From the NCBI GenBank assembly GCA_963530515.1, contig CAUSEC010000008.1:1-64000 (forward strand): a stretch of DNA of 64,000 nucleotides. The letters run 5' to 3'. The notes beneath the pieces are model-generated. The model was not told the origin of the DNA, did no database searches, and saw only the letters and a program-made list of their open reading frames with translations. Positions 24,807 to 32,576 of the stretch are shown here, in pieces; position 1 is the first letter of the stretch, and each line of letters starts with the position of its first letter. This stretch comes from CBFFRJ01 sp963530515 (GTDB lineage: Bacteria; Pseudomonadota; Gammaproteobacteria; Enterobacterales; Enterobacteriaceae). The position numbers and the translations under genes were made by a program.

Positions 24807-25646
24807 ATGAGCCAGATAATGTATGCGCCAGCGTCTGCCGTGGTGTCACTGAAACCGACAGCCGCGAGCGCACGACCCGCCATCAAGGTAAACCAGGCCA
24901 ATGTGATTTATCCGGCAGCCGATCAGCCTGTCCACGCGCTGAAAGATATCAACCTGACTATTCGTCAGGGTGAGTTCGTCTCCTTTATCGGCCCGTCGGG
25001 CTGCGGCAAAACCACTCTGTTGCGGGCGATTGCCGATCTGGAACCGATTACCTCGGGCGAGGTGCTGGTCAACGACATGACGCCGTCTGAAGCGCGCCAG
25101 GCCGGGGCGTATGGTTACGTGTTTCAGGCCCCGGTGCTGCTGCCCTGGCGTACCGTGCTCAGCAACGTAATGCTGCCGCTGCAAATCCAGGGCGTACCGC
25201 CAGAGCGCTGCGATGACATCGCCCGTGAGCAGCTGGCGCGGGTGGGGTTAAAAGGTTTTGAGAAAAAATTCCCGTGGCAGCTTTCCGGTGGCATGCAACA
25301 GCGCGTGTCCATTGCCCGTGCGCTCGGGTTTGAACCGAAAATTCTGATGATGGATGAGCCTTTTGGCGCGCTGGACGAACTGACCCGCGACAACCTGAAT
25401 CAGCAGTTACAGCAGCTGTGGTTTAACGAGCAGCGCACGATGGTGTTTGTCACCCACTCCATTTCCGAAGCGGTGTATCTGTCGACCAAAATCGTGGTGA
25501 TGTCACCGCGTCCAGGGCGCATCGTGAAGGTGATTGAGTCGCCGCTGCCCGCAGAGCGCACCCTCGACATCCGCGATACGCCGGCGTTTTTGCAACTGGC
25601 ATCTGAGGTGCGCGAGGCGCTGGTGGAGGGGCATCATGACCATTAA
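24807..25646 (+). CDS. ABC transporter ATPase (SsuB/TauB type)
   Basis: A 279-residue ATPase of the nitrate/taurine/sulfonate importer class: Walker A GPSGCGKTT, signature LSGGMQQRVSIARAL, Walker B ILMMDEPFGALDE. It belongs with two permeases and a THI5/NMT1-like binding protein immediately downstream. Position beside preT/preA, dihydropyrimidinase and the amidohydrolase suggests uptake of pyrimidines or their reduced or ring-opened forms (inference). Confidence 0.87.
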   Translation: MSQIMYAPASAVVSLKPTAASARPAIKVNQANVIYPAADQPVHALKDINLTIRQGEFVSFIGPSGCGKTTLLRAIADLEPITSGEVLVNDMTPSEARQAGAYGYVFQAPVLLPWRTVLSNVMLPLQIQGVPPERCDDIAREQLARVGLKGFEKKFPWQLSGGMQQRVSIARALGFEPKILMMDEPFGALDELTRDNLNQQLQQLWFNEQRTMVFVTHSISEAVYLSTKIVVMSPRPGRIVKVIESPLPAERTLDIRDTPAFLQLASEVREALVEGHHDH

Positions 25647-26517
25647 CCGCCGCTTGCAGCTGTACGCGCTCCCGGTCGGCACCGTACTGCTGGCCGCACT
25701 CATCCTCTGGTACGTGCTGGCCTTCGCCCTCAATGCCTCCGGCGTGATTGACCGGGTGCTGGCACCTCGCGGCCCCTGGACCAGCAGCGACCTGCTCTAT
25801 GCCTCGCTGAACGCCAAACGCCCGTTACTGCCCGCGCCACATCAGCTGATTATCGATATCTGGGACAGCATCACGCAGTGGCCGCTGACCTCGCCACGTA
25901 ATCTGCTGCTGCACACCTGGGTCACGGCCAGCGCGGCGCTGACGGGCTTTGCCATGGGCGTGGTGCTGGGCGTACTGCTGGCGGTCTGCATCGTTCACTC
26001 GCGCACGCTGGATAAAGCGCTGATGCCGTGGATTGTCGCCTCACAAACCATTCCGGTGCTGGCCATTGCTCCCATCGTGCTGATCATTCTCGGCAGTTTT
26101 GGTATCACCGGCCTGCTGCCCAAGGCCACGATTGCCATGTATCTGTGCTTCTTCCCGGTCACTCTTGCCACCGTGCAGGGGCTGCGTTCCCCGCAGAAAA
26201 TGGAGATGGAACTGGTGCACACTTACGCCGCCCGCCGCGTCGATGTCTTCTGGATGGTCCGCCTGCCCTCTTCTCTGCCCTGGCTGTTCCCGGCGTTTCG
26301 CGTGGCCATTGCCAGCGGCCTGGTCGGCACCATGGTCGCCGAACTGCCCACCGGGGCGCAGGCGGGTCTGGGGGCGCGCCTGCTGACCGGCTCTTATTAC
26401 GGCAACACCCTGCAGATTTGGTCGGCGCTGATGATGGCCTCACTGCTGGGCCTGGTGCTGACGGGGCTGGTGACCTTAACGGAACGTCTGGTCATCCGCC
26501 AGCGTAAGGGGGCCTGA
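25636..26517 (+). CDS. ABC transporter permease
   Basis: A 293-residue SsuC/TauC-like permease with about six membrane segments and an EAA-like loop (VHTYAARRVDVFWMVRLPSS). The start at 25,636 overlaps the end of the ATPase gene and is preceded by GGAGGGG; the frame stays open further upstream without a credible start. It ends in a TGATG overlap with the second permease gene. Confidence 0.84.
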   Translation: MTINRRLQLYALPVGTVLLAALILWYVLAFALNASGVIDRVLAPRGPWTSSDLLYASLNAKRPLLPAPHQLIIDIWDSITQWPLTSPRNLLLHTWVTASAALTGFAMGVVLGVLLAVCIVHSRTLDKALMPWIVASQTIPVLAIAPIVLIILGSFGITGLLPKATIAMYLCFFPVTLATVQGLRSPQKMEMELVHTYAARRVDVFWMVRLPSSLPWLFPAFRVAIASGLVGTMVAELPTGAQAGLGARLLTGSYYGNTLQIWSALMMASLLGLVLTGLVTLTERLVIRQRKGA

Positions 26518-27587
26518 TGAACACGAAAGCGATACCGGGCACGCTGCTGCTGGTGGTGGCCTTTGTGCTGGCGGTGCTGGCACTGATTCAGCTGAGCCTG
26601 ACAAGCGACGCCGCCCCCGCTCAGTCAGCCAATACGTTACTGCTCCTGATAAGCACGCTGTTGGCCTGCTCGGCTTCCCGTCTGCGCACCACGCTGTTTG
26701 CCGCGAGTCTTGCCCTGGGCACCCTCTGGCTACTCTGGCTGCCTTATCACGCGCTGAGCACCGCAGTGCTGGCGATGCTGGCGATGGTCAGCGTTCAGCG
26801 GCTCGCCCGCGCCACCGTGCCCGCCGGTCTGGTCGCCGCGTTGCTCGGCCTGTGGCTGATTCTGTTCTGGCAAATGCTTGTCACCGGCTACGGCGTCCCG
26901 CAGGTCATTCTGCCTGCCCCGCTGGATATCCTGACCGCGCTGGTAGACAGCATTTCACTGCTGGTGGGTGACCTGGTACAGACCGTGCTTAAGTCGGTGC
27001 TGATTGGTTATCTGCTCGGCTGTGGCTTTGGCGTTGGCGTGGCGCTGCTGATTGACCGGCTGCCGTTTTTGCAGCGCGGCCTGCTGCCCGTTGCCAGCCT
27101 CACCAGCACCGTGCCGCTGGTCGGGGTCGCCCCCATTGCGGTGATGTGGTTTGGCTTTGACTGGCCGTCAAAGGCGGCGGTGGTCATTCTCGTGACCTTC
27201 TTCCCGGCGCTGGTCAGCACTCTGGCGGGGTTGAAAGCCAGCGGCAAACTGGAGCAGGAGCTGATGTACTGCTACGCCGCCACCCCGCGCCAGAACCTGC
27301 TGATGCTACGCCTGCCCGCCGCGATGCCGTTTATTTTTAGCGCCCTGAAGGTCAACGCCACCCTGGCGCTGATCACCGCCATCGTCGCGGAGTATTTCGG
27401 CTCCCCTACCGCCGGGCTGGGCTTTCGTATTTCGACCGAATCCGCGCGCATGCATATGCCGGTGGTGTGGTCAGCCATTCTGGTCTCGTCGCTCGCCGGT
27501 TCACTTATCTACGCCCTGCTGGTGCGATTAGACCGCCGGGTCAATTTCTGGCATCCCTCCCTGCGAGGGGTCGCCGGTTCGAAGTAA
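26517..27587 (+). CDS. ABC transporter permease
   Basis: A 356-residue permease of the same family with an extra N-terminal membrane region (about residues 1-110) before the usual BPD domain. The EAA-like loop is YCYAATPRQNLLMLRLPAAM. Two different permeases suggest a heterodimeric channel. It starts within TGATG at the end of the first permease gene, consistent with coupled translation. Confidence 0.84.
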   Translation: MNTKAIPGTLLLVVAFVLAVLALIQLSLTSDAAPAQSANTLLLLISTLLACSASRLRTTLFAASLALGTLWLLWLPYHALSTAVLAMLAMVSVQRLARATVPAGLVAALLGLWLILFWQMLVTGYGVPQVILPAPLDILTALVDSISLLVGDLVQTVLKSVLIGYLLGCGFGVGVALLIDRLPFLQRGLLPVASLTSTVPLVGVAPIAVMWFGFDWPSKAAVVILVTFFPALVSTLAGLKASGKLEQELMYCYAATPRQNLLMLRLPAAMPFIFSALKVNATLALITAIVAEYFGSPTAGLGFRISTESARMHMPVVWSAILVSSLAGSLIYALLVRLDRRVNFWHPSLRGVAGSK

Positions 27588-27632
27588 ATAAAGAAAAACA
27601 TGGTGATGCACATTAACCCGAGGAGTTATCCA

Positions 27633-28649
27633 ATGATGAAACGTTCTGCTTTTCGCCGGGGGTTGTTGCTGGCGGCAATGTCGGTCTCTTTTGCGTTTTC
27701 TGCGCAGGCCGCCGAAAAAGTCACGCTGCAACTGAAGTGGCTGCCCCAGTCCCAGTTCGCGGGTTATTACGTGGCGCAGGAAAAAGGGTTTTATAAGGAG
27801 GAAGGGCTGGATGTCACCATCAAGCCTGGCGGGACGGATATCTCCCCGGTGCAGGTGATTGCCGGGAAATCGGCGGACGTTATCGTCAACTGGCTGCCGG
27901 ATGCGCTGGCCTCCCGCGAAGCGGGCGTGCCGCTGGTTAACATCGCCCAGGTCTACGATCGCTCCGGGATGATGCTGACCTGTAAAAAATCGAGCGGTAT
28001 TAAAACCCCGGCGGACTTCAAAGGCAAAACCCTGGGCGTGTGGTACGGCGGCAACGAGTACCCGTTCTTTAACTGGATGAACAAGCTGAACCTGAAACCG
28101 GGTAAAGACATCACCATCCTCAAGCAGGGCTTTAACGTGGATCCGCTGTTGCAGGATCAGGCCGCCTGTATCTCGACCATGAACTACAACGAGTACTGGC
28201 AGTTGATCGACGCCGGTCTGAAAGAAGCCGATCTGATCACGTTCCCGTATGAAGATCAGGGCGTGTCTACCCTGGAAGACGGGCTGTATGTGCTGGAATC
28301 GAACCTGAAAGATCCGGCCTTCGTGGCCAAAATGGCTAAATTCCTCAAAGCCTCCTTTAAGGGCTGGGACTACGCGGTGAAACACCCGGACGAAGCGGCG
28401 AAAATCGTGGTGGCGGAAGATGCGTCCGGTGCGGCCACGGAAGAGGTGCAGACTCGCCAGATGGAGAACGTGGCGAAGCTGATTACCAACGCCAATACGC
28501 CAAAAATCGGTTATCTCGATCCGGCAGCTTACCGTCGTACGATTGACGTCCTGTTGCACAGCGGCGGCGATACCCCGGTCATCAAGAAAGATCCTGGTGA
28601 CAGCGCCATGACGCATAGCGTCTGGGACGCGGCGGCAAAACTGAAGTAA
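27633..28649 (+). CDS. ABC transporter substrate-binding protein (NMT1/THI5-like)
   Basis: A 338-residue periplasmic protein with a clear signal peptide (basic MMKRSAFRRG, hydrophobic core, cleavage after FSAQA). The mature part begins EKVTLQLKWLPQSQFAGYYV, typical of the NMT1/THI5-like family that binds pyrimidine-like or thiamine-precursor ligands. GAGGAG lies seven bases before the ATG at 27,633; an earlier ATG at 27,600 lacks one. Family and context both point to a pyrimidine-type ligand. Confidence 0.86.
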   Translation: MMKRSAFRRGLLLAAMSVSFAFSAQAAEKVTLQLKWLPQSQFAGYYVAQEKGFYKEEGLDVTIKPGGTDISPVQVIAGKSADVIVNWLPDALASREAGVPLVNIAQVYDRSGMMLTCKKSSGIKTPADFKGKTLGVWYGGNEYPFFNWMNKLNLKPGKDITILKQGFNVDPLLQDQAACISTMNYNEYWQLIDAGLKEADLITFPYEDQGVSTLEDGLYVLESNLKDPAFVAKMAKFLKASFKGWDYAVKHPDEAAKIVVAEDASGAATEEVQTRQMENVAKLITNANTPKIGYLDPAAYRRTIDVLLHSGGDTPVIKKDPGDSAMTHSVWDAAAKLK

Positions 28650-28692
28650 TCCCGATGAATGCCAGGGACGGCAGTCAGAACAGGAGCCAGCC

Positions 28693-29349
28693 ATGAACGA
28701 GGGCGTGCAAACCCAAGTTGCAGAAACACTGGATAAAGGGCGTATTCGTCAGGATAACGAAGCCATTATCCTGCCCGCCGCCGAACGGGTGTTTGCCCGC
28801 TACGGTTTTCGCGGCACCACCATGCAGCAGATTGCTGATGCCGCCCAGTTGCCCAAAGCCAACCTGCATTACTACTTCGGTAACAAACAAACTCTTTACC
28901 TGCGGGTACTGGAGGGGATCCTCCAGGACTGGCTGGCCCCGCTGGAAGGCATTTCTGCCAGCGCCTGCCCCAAAACCGCGCTGACGGAGTATGTCGGGCA
29001 AAAAATTGCCTTCAGTTTCGAACGCCCGGAAGCTTCGCGCCTGTTTGCCAATGAAATTTTACAGGGCGCGCAGGTGGTCTATCCGCTGCTCAAAACCCAG
29101 TTGCACGACCTGGTGGCGCAAAAGGCGCGCATCCTCGACGCCTGGATAGCCGGCGGTCAGCTGCGCCCGATGGACACCACCCACTTCTTCTTTACCGTCT
29201 GGTCGATGACCCAAACCTATGCCGATTTTGACATCCAGATTGCCGCCGTGCTGGGTGAAGACTCGCACTCAAAAGCGGCCCAGGCGCGGGCAACGGCGCA
29301 CGTTTTTAATTGCATCTGGCGAATTTGCGGGCTGGAGGAAGAAGAATAG
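28693..29349 (+). CDS. RutR-like TetR-family regulator
   Basis: A 218-residue TetR-family repressor. The helix-turn-helix reads GTTMQQIADAAQLPKANLHY, with YYFGNKQTLYLRVLEGILQ after it as in RutR (YcdC), and the C-terminal domain shares ASRLFANEILQGA and MTQTYADF with it. E. coli RutR binds uracil and thymine and then leaves its operator. Two RutR-box-like sites in this cluster (24,772 and 29,520) fit a local repressor released by pyrimidines. It is read with the importer genes. Confidence 0.85.
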   Translation: MNEGVQTQVAETLDKGRIRQDNEAIILPAAERVFARYGFRGTTMQQIADAAQLPKANLHYYFGNKQTLYLRVLEGILQDWLAPLEGISASACPKTALTEYVGQKIAFSFERPEASRLFANEILQGAQVVYPLLKTQLHDLVAQKARILDAWIAGGQLRPMDTTHFFFTVWSMTQTYADFDIQIAAVLGEDSHSKAAQARATAHVFNCIWRICGLEEEE

Positions 29350-29485
29350 CCCTGCCGCCATCTGATGCAAAAAGAGTCAATCATGGTGCGAAATGCACCA
29401 AAAACGAACAATAGATCACCTCTTCTCTCATCACTGAGTGTCGCCTTTCCTGAATACATGGGCTCTGAAGCGGCATTGCCATTAA

Positions 29486-29501
29486 TGGCATGCAATTAGC
29501 A
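29486..29501 (+). promoter_or_regulatory. Sigma54-like promoter of preT
   Basis: TGGCATGCAATTAGCA has GG-N10-GC spacing and differs from the TGGCAC-N5-TTGCA consensus at two positions. The predicted start lies near 29,512, again just before a RutR-like box, as at the importer promoter. Confidence 0.5.
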
Positions 29502-29519
29502 AGGTTATTTCGCGAAAAC

Positions 29520-29535
29520 TTAACCATCTGGTCAG
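29520..29535 (+). promoter_or_regulatory. RutR-like operator of preT
   Basis: TTAACCATCTGGTCAG matches the RutR box TTGACCA-NN-TGGTCAA at 12 of 14 defined positions and sits about 50 bases before the preT start. It mirrors the site in front of the importer operon. Confidence 0.65.
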
Positions 29536-29584
29536 GATTTTTACGACAGGGAGCGATAACCCTGCTAACGATTCAGGAGAAGCA

Positions 29585-30991
29585 ATGATGAGCAACGAAT
29601 CAGGTATCGATGTACCGGGGATACAACCCGGCCGACGTGACGCCGCCGCGTATGCCCGCGAATTTGCGGATTGCGCCCCCCCGTTAACCCCCGTGCAGGC
29701 CGTAATGGAAGCAGAGCGCTGTTACTACTGCTTCGACGCCCCTTGCACCCGCGCCTGCCCCGCCGAAATCGACGTGCCCAGCTTTATTCAGCGCGTCGCC
29801 CAGGGCAATGAACGCGGCGCCGCTGAAATCATCCTCAACGCCAACGTGCTGGGCGGCACCTGCTCCCGCGTCTGCCCGACCGAAACCCTGTGTGAGCAGG
29901 TGTGCGTGCGCAACGCCCAGGACGGTCGCCCCCTCGAGATCGGGCGTTTGCAGCGCCATGCCACTGACCATTTTTTTGCCTCACCGGGCAAGCCGCTGTT
30001 TGTGCGCGCACCGGCCACAGGCAAACGAGTGGCCGTGGTGGGCGCGGGCCCGGCGGGGCTGACGGTAGCCCATCAACTCTCCCTTGCCGGGCATGAGATT
30101 GACCTTTTCGATGCCCGCAGCAAAGCCGGGGGACTAAACGAGTACGGTCTCGCCCGCTACAAAATTACCGATGATTTCGCCGCCAGAGAGGTGGACTGGC
30201 TGCTTTCAACCGGCGGCATCACGCTGCATTGCGACACAATGCTGGGCGAAGACATCACCCTCGACGCGCTGCGCGAACGTTATGACGCGGTATTCCTCGG
30301 CCTGGGCTTAAGCGGTGTGAATCAGCTTGAAAGCGGCGGCATTGAGCCGCAAGGCGTGCGCGAAGCGGTCGAGTTTATCGCGGAGCTGCGCCAGTGCGAC
30401 GACCTCAGTCTGCTGCCCGTCGGGCGCGACGTGGTGGTGATTGGCGGCGGGATGACCGCCGTGGATGCCGCGGTGCAGGCGAAAAAGCTCGGTGCGCGGG
30501 AGGTGACGCTGGTTTATCGCCGTGGCGAAGCCGACATGAAAGCGTCGGAAAAAGAGCGCCAGTGGGCCAGAGAGTGTGGCGTGACCCTGCGGCTGTGGGC
30601 AGCGCCCCTACGTTTTGAGGCGCACGCCCACCAGCTTACCGGCATCACCTTCAGCGTGATGCGTCAGGGAGCAACGGGGCTGGAGGCGAGCGGTGAGCAG
30701 TTTACCCTCGCTGCCGACATGGTGCTCAAAGCCATCGGTCAGACGTTTGACCCGGCCCCGGTTGCGCGCGCTATCCACCTTAAGCAGGGGCGGATTGCCA
30801 TTGACGATAACGGACGCACCTCGCTGCCTGGCGTGTGGGCTGGCGGCGACTGCTGTGTGGGGGGGCTTGATCTGACCGTTGATGCTGTTCGCATGGGCAA
30901 ACTGGCCGCCCGTTCTATCGCGCTGGCGCTGGCCATTTCTGCCGCCGACGCCGCTAACGCCACCTCTTTCCAGGAGCGCATTCATGGCTGA
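29585..30991 (+). CDS. preT: Dihydropyrimidine dehydrogenase, PreT (NAD/FAD) subunit
   Basis: A 468-residue flavin subunit. N-terminal cysteines (CYYCFDAPCTRACP and GGTCSRVCPTETLCEQVC) bind Fe-S clusters, VAVVGAGPAGL (about 150) binds FAD and VVVIGGGMTAVD (about 288) binds NAD(P)H. With PreA it reduces uracil and thymine to the 5,6-dihydro forms, the first step of reductive pyrimidine breakdown. It is longer at the N-terminus than E. coli PreT. It overlaps preA by eight bases. Confidence 0.9.
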   Translation: MMSNESGIDVPGIQPGRRDAAAYAREFADCAPPLTPVQAVMEAERCYYCFDAPCTRACPAEIDVPSFIQRVAQGNERGAAEIILNANVLGGTCSRVCPTETLCEQVCVRNAQDGRPLEIGRLQRHATDHFFASPGKPLFVRAPATGKRVAVVGAGPAGLTVAHQLSLAGHEIDLFDARSKAGGLNEYGLARYKITDDFAAREVDWLLSTGGITLHCDTMLGEDITLDALRERYDAVFLGLGLSGVNQLESGGIEPQGVREAVEFIAELRQCDDLSLLPVGRDVVVIGGGMTAVDAAVQAKKLGAREVTLVYRRGEADMKASEKERQWARECGVTLRLWAAPLRFEAHAHQLTGITFSVMRQGATGLEASGEQFTLAADMVLKAIGQTFDPAPVARAIHLKQGRIAIDDNGRTSLPGVWAGGDCCVGGLDLTVDAVRMGKLAARSIALALAISAADAANATSFQERIHG

Positions 30992-32288
30992 TTTACAAAC
31001 TGATTTTTTGGGGATCAAAAGCCCCAACCCTTTCTGGCTGGCCTCCGCGCCGCCAACGGATAAAGAGTACAACGTGGAGCGCGCGTTTCAGGCGGGCTGG
31101 GGTGGCGTGGTCTGGAAAACCCTGGGGCACGATCCGCACGTAGTGAACGTGAGTGGCCCCCGTTACGGCACGCTGCTCGGCAACGACAGGCGCATTCTCG
31201 GGCTCAATAACATCGAGCTGATTACGGATCGATCGCTTGCCATCAACCTGGAAGAGATTACCCGTATTAAGCAGCGCTGGCCCGATCGGGCGGTGGTGGT
31301 GTCCATTATGGTGCCCTGCGAGGAAGAGGCCTGGCGCACCATTCTGCCGCAGGTTGAAGCGACGGGTGCGGACGGCATTGAGCTTAATTTTGGCTGCCCG
31401 CACGGCATGAGTGAGCGCGGCATGGGCGCGGCGGTCGGTCAGGTGCCGGAGTATATCGAGCAGGTCACCCGCTGGTGCAAGCAGTACTGCCGCCTGCCGG
31501 TCATCGTCAAACTCACCCCCAATATTACCGACATTCGCTATCCGGCGCGGGCAGCCCACGCGGGTGGGGCGGATGCGGTGTCGTTGATCAATACCATTAA
31601 CTCAGTGATCGGCGTGGATCTCGACAAGATGCTGATGTCGCCGCACACCGGCAGCCAGGGGTCGCACGGCGGCTACTGCGGCCCGGCGGTGAAGCCTATC
31701 GCGCTGAACATGGTGTCTGAAATTGGTCGTGATCCGCAAACCCGCGGCCTGCCGATTTCCGGCATCGGGGGGATCTCCACCTGGCGCGATGCAGCGGAGT
31801 TTATTGCGCTGGGCTGCGGCACCGTGCAGGTCTGTACGGCGGTGATGGTGCACGGCTTCCAGATTGTCCGCGACATGATAAGCGGGCTGGAAAACTACAT
31901 GGATGCGAAGGGATTTCGGACGATTGACGATTTTCGCGGCATGGCGCTGCCGAGCGTGACCGACTGGCGCTACCTCAATCTCAATCACGTGGACAAAGCG
32001 GTGATTGACCAGGACACCTGCATTAAATGCGGCCGCTGCCATCTGGTCTGTGAGGACACCTCGCATCAGGCCATTGCGGCCTTTACTGAGGGTGAGCGCC
32101 ACTTTGAGGTCAAGGAAGAAGAGTGCGTCGGCTGCAACCTGTGCGCTTCCATTTGCCCGGTAGAGAACTGCATTTCCCTGCGCAGCCTGCAACCGGGGGA
32201 AATGGACACGCGCACCGGCAAAGTGGTGACGGACGTCTACGCCAACTGGACGACACATCCGAATAACCCGATGGCGAAATCGGCGTAG
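30984..32288 (+). CDS. preA: Dihydropyrimidine dehydrogenase, PreA (FMN) subunit
   Basis: A 434-residue subunit with a dihydroorotate-dehydrogenase-like FMN barrel (start MADLQTDFLGIKSPNPFWLA; GCPHGMSERGMGAAVGQ; catalytic-loop cysteine in GGYCGPAVKP) and a C-terminal ferredoxin-like part with two 4Fe-4S motifs (CIKCGRCHLVCED and CVGCNLCASICP). It holds the pyrimidine site. ATG at 30,984 follows CAGGAGCG. The last 19 codons exist again just downstream as a near copy. Confidence 0.92.
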   Translation: MADLQTDFLGIKSPNPFWLASAPPTDKEYNVERAFQAGWGGVVWKTLGHDPHVVNVSGPRYGTLLGNDRRILGLNNIELITDRSLAINLEEITRIKQRWPDRAVVVSIMVPCEEEAWRTILPQVEATGADGIELNFGCPHGMSERGMGAAVGQVPEYIEQVTRWCKQYCRLPVIVKLTPNITDIRYPARAAHAGGADAVSLINTINSVIGVDLDKMLMSPHTGSQGSHGGYCGPAVKPIALNMVSEIGRDPQTRGLPISGIGGISTWRDAAEFIALGCGTVQVCTAVMVHGFQIVRDMISGLENYMDAKGFRTIDDFRGMALPSVTDWRYLNLNHVDKAVIDQDTCIKCGRCHLVCEDTSHQAIAAFTEGERHFEVKEEECVGCNLCASICPVENCISLRSLQPGEMDTRTGKVVTDVYANWTTHPNNPMAKSA

Positions 32289-32483
32289 GTGCGGCGTTTT
32301 CCCCCCTCACCCCGGCCCTCTCCCTCAGGGAGAGGGAGAAAGGCAGACCCGTGCCCTTTTGGGGAGAGGGGTTATGGACGTCTACGCCAACTGGACGACG
32401 CATCCGAATAACCCAATGGCGAAATCGGCTTAAGTGCGGCGTTTTCCCCCCTCACCCCGGCCCTCTCCCTAAGGGAGAGGGAG
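32231..32483 (+). repeat. Tandem duplication of the 3' end of preA plus adjoining palindrome
   Basis: Bases 32,231-32,338 recur at 32,376-32,483, offset 145. The first copy covers the last codons of preA, the stop and a palindrome; the second repeats this, starting with a new in-frame ATG at 32,374 and ending at TAA 32,431-32,433 (a 19-codon stub). Within the coding part the copies differ only at third codon positions (ACA/ACG, CCG/CCA, GCG/GCT) and by TAG/TAA. Confidence 0.85.
32301..32371. repeat. REP-like palindromic element, copy 1
   Basis: CCCTCACCCC and GGCCCTCTCCCT are followed by the complementary AGGGAGAGGGAG, then a half-copy TTTTGGGGAGAGGGG. The same family appears at 32,446-32,528 and 49,968-50,005. 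Such extragenic palindromes sit between genes of enterobacteria and often cap transcripts. Confidence 0.7.
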
Positions 32484-32528
32484 CAAACCGTTCCCTCGCC
32501 CCTCTGGGGAGAGGGTTAGGGTGAGGGG
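32446..32528. repeat. REP-like palindromic element, copy 2
   Basis: Same element as at 32,301, here complete: CCCTCACCCCGGCCCTCTCC, AAGGGAGAGGGAG, then CCCTCTGGGGAGAGGG and TTAGGGTGAGGGG. Its translation in one frame gives the PLTLTLSP peptide typical of spurious annotation over this repeat. It separates preA from the dihydropyrimidinase gene. Confidence 0.72.
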
Positions 32529-32576
32529 AACAGACATCAATCTCTTCAACAACATGCACTCTGGAGAAAAACACAT

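Noticed and set aside
27528..28694. Minus-strand frame of 388 codons over the importer binding protein
   Set aside because: Opposite strand carries a signal-peptide binding protein in an operon; this frame has no domain.
29384..29406. NtrC site upstream of preT (TGGTGC then TGCACC)
   Set aside because: The half-sites are in the reverse order to the NtrC consensus and the spacing differs, so it was not called as a feature.
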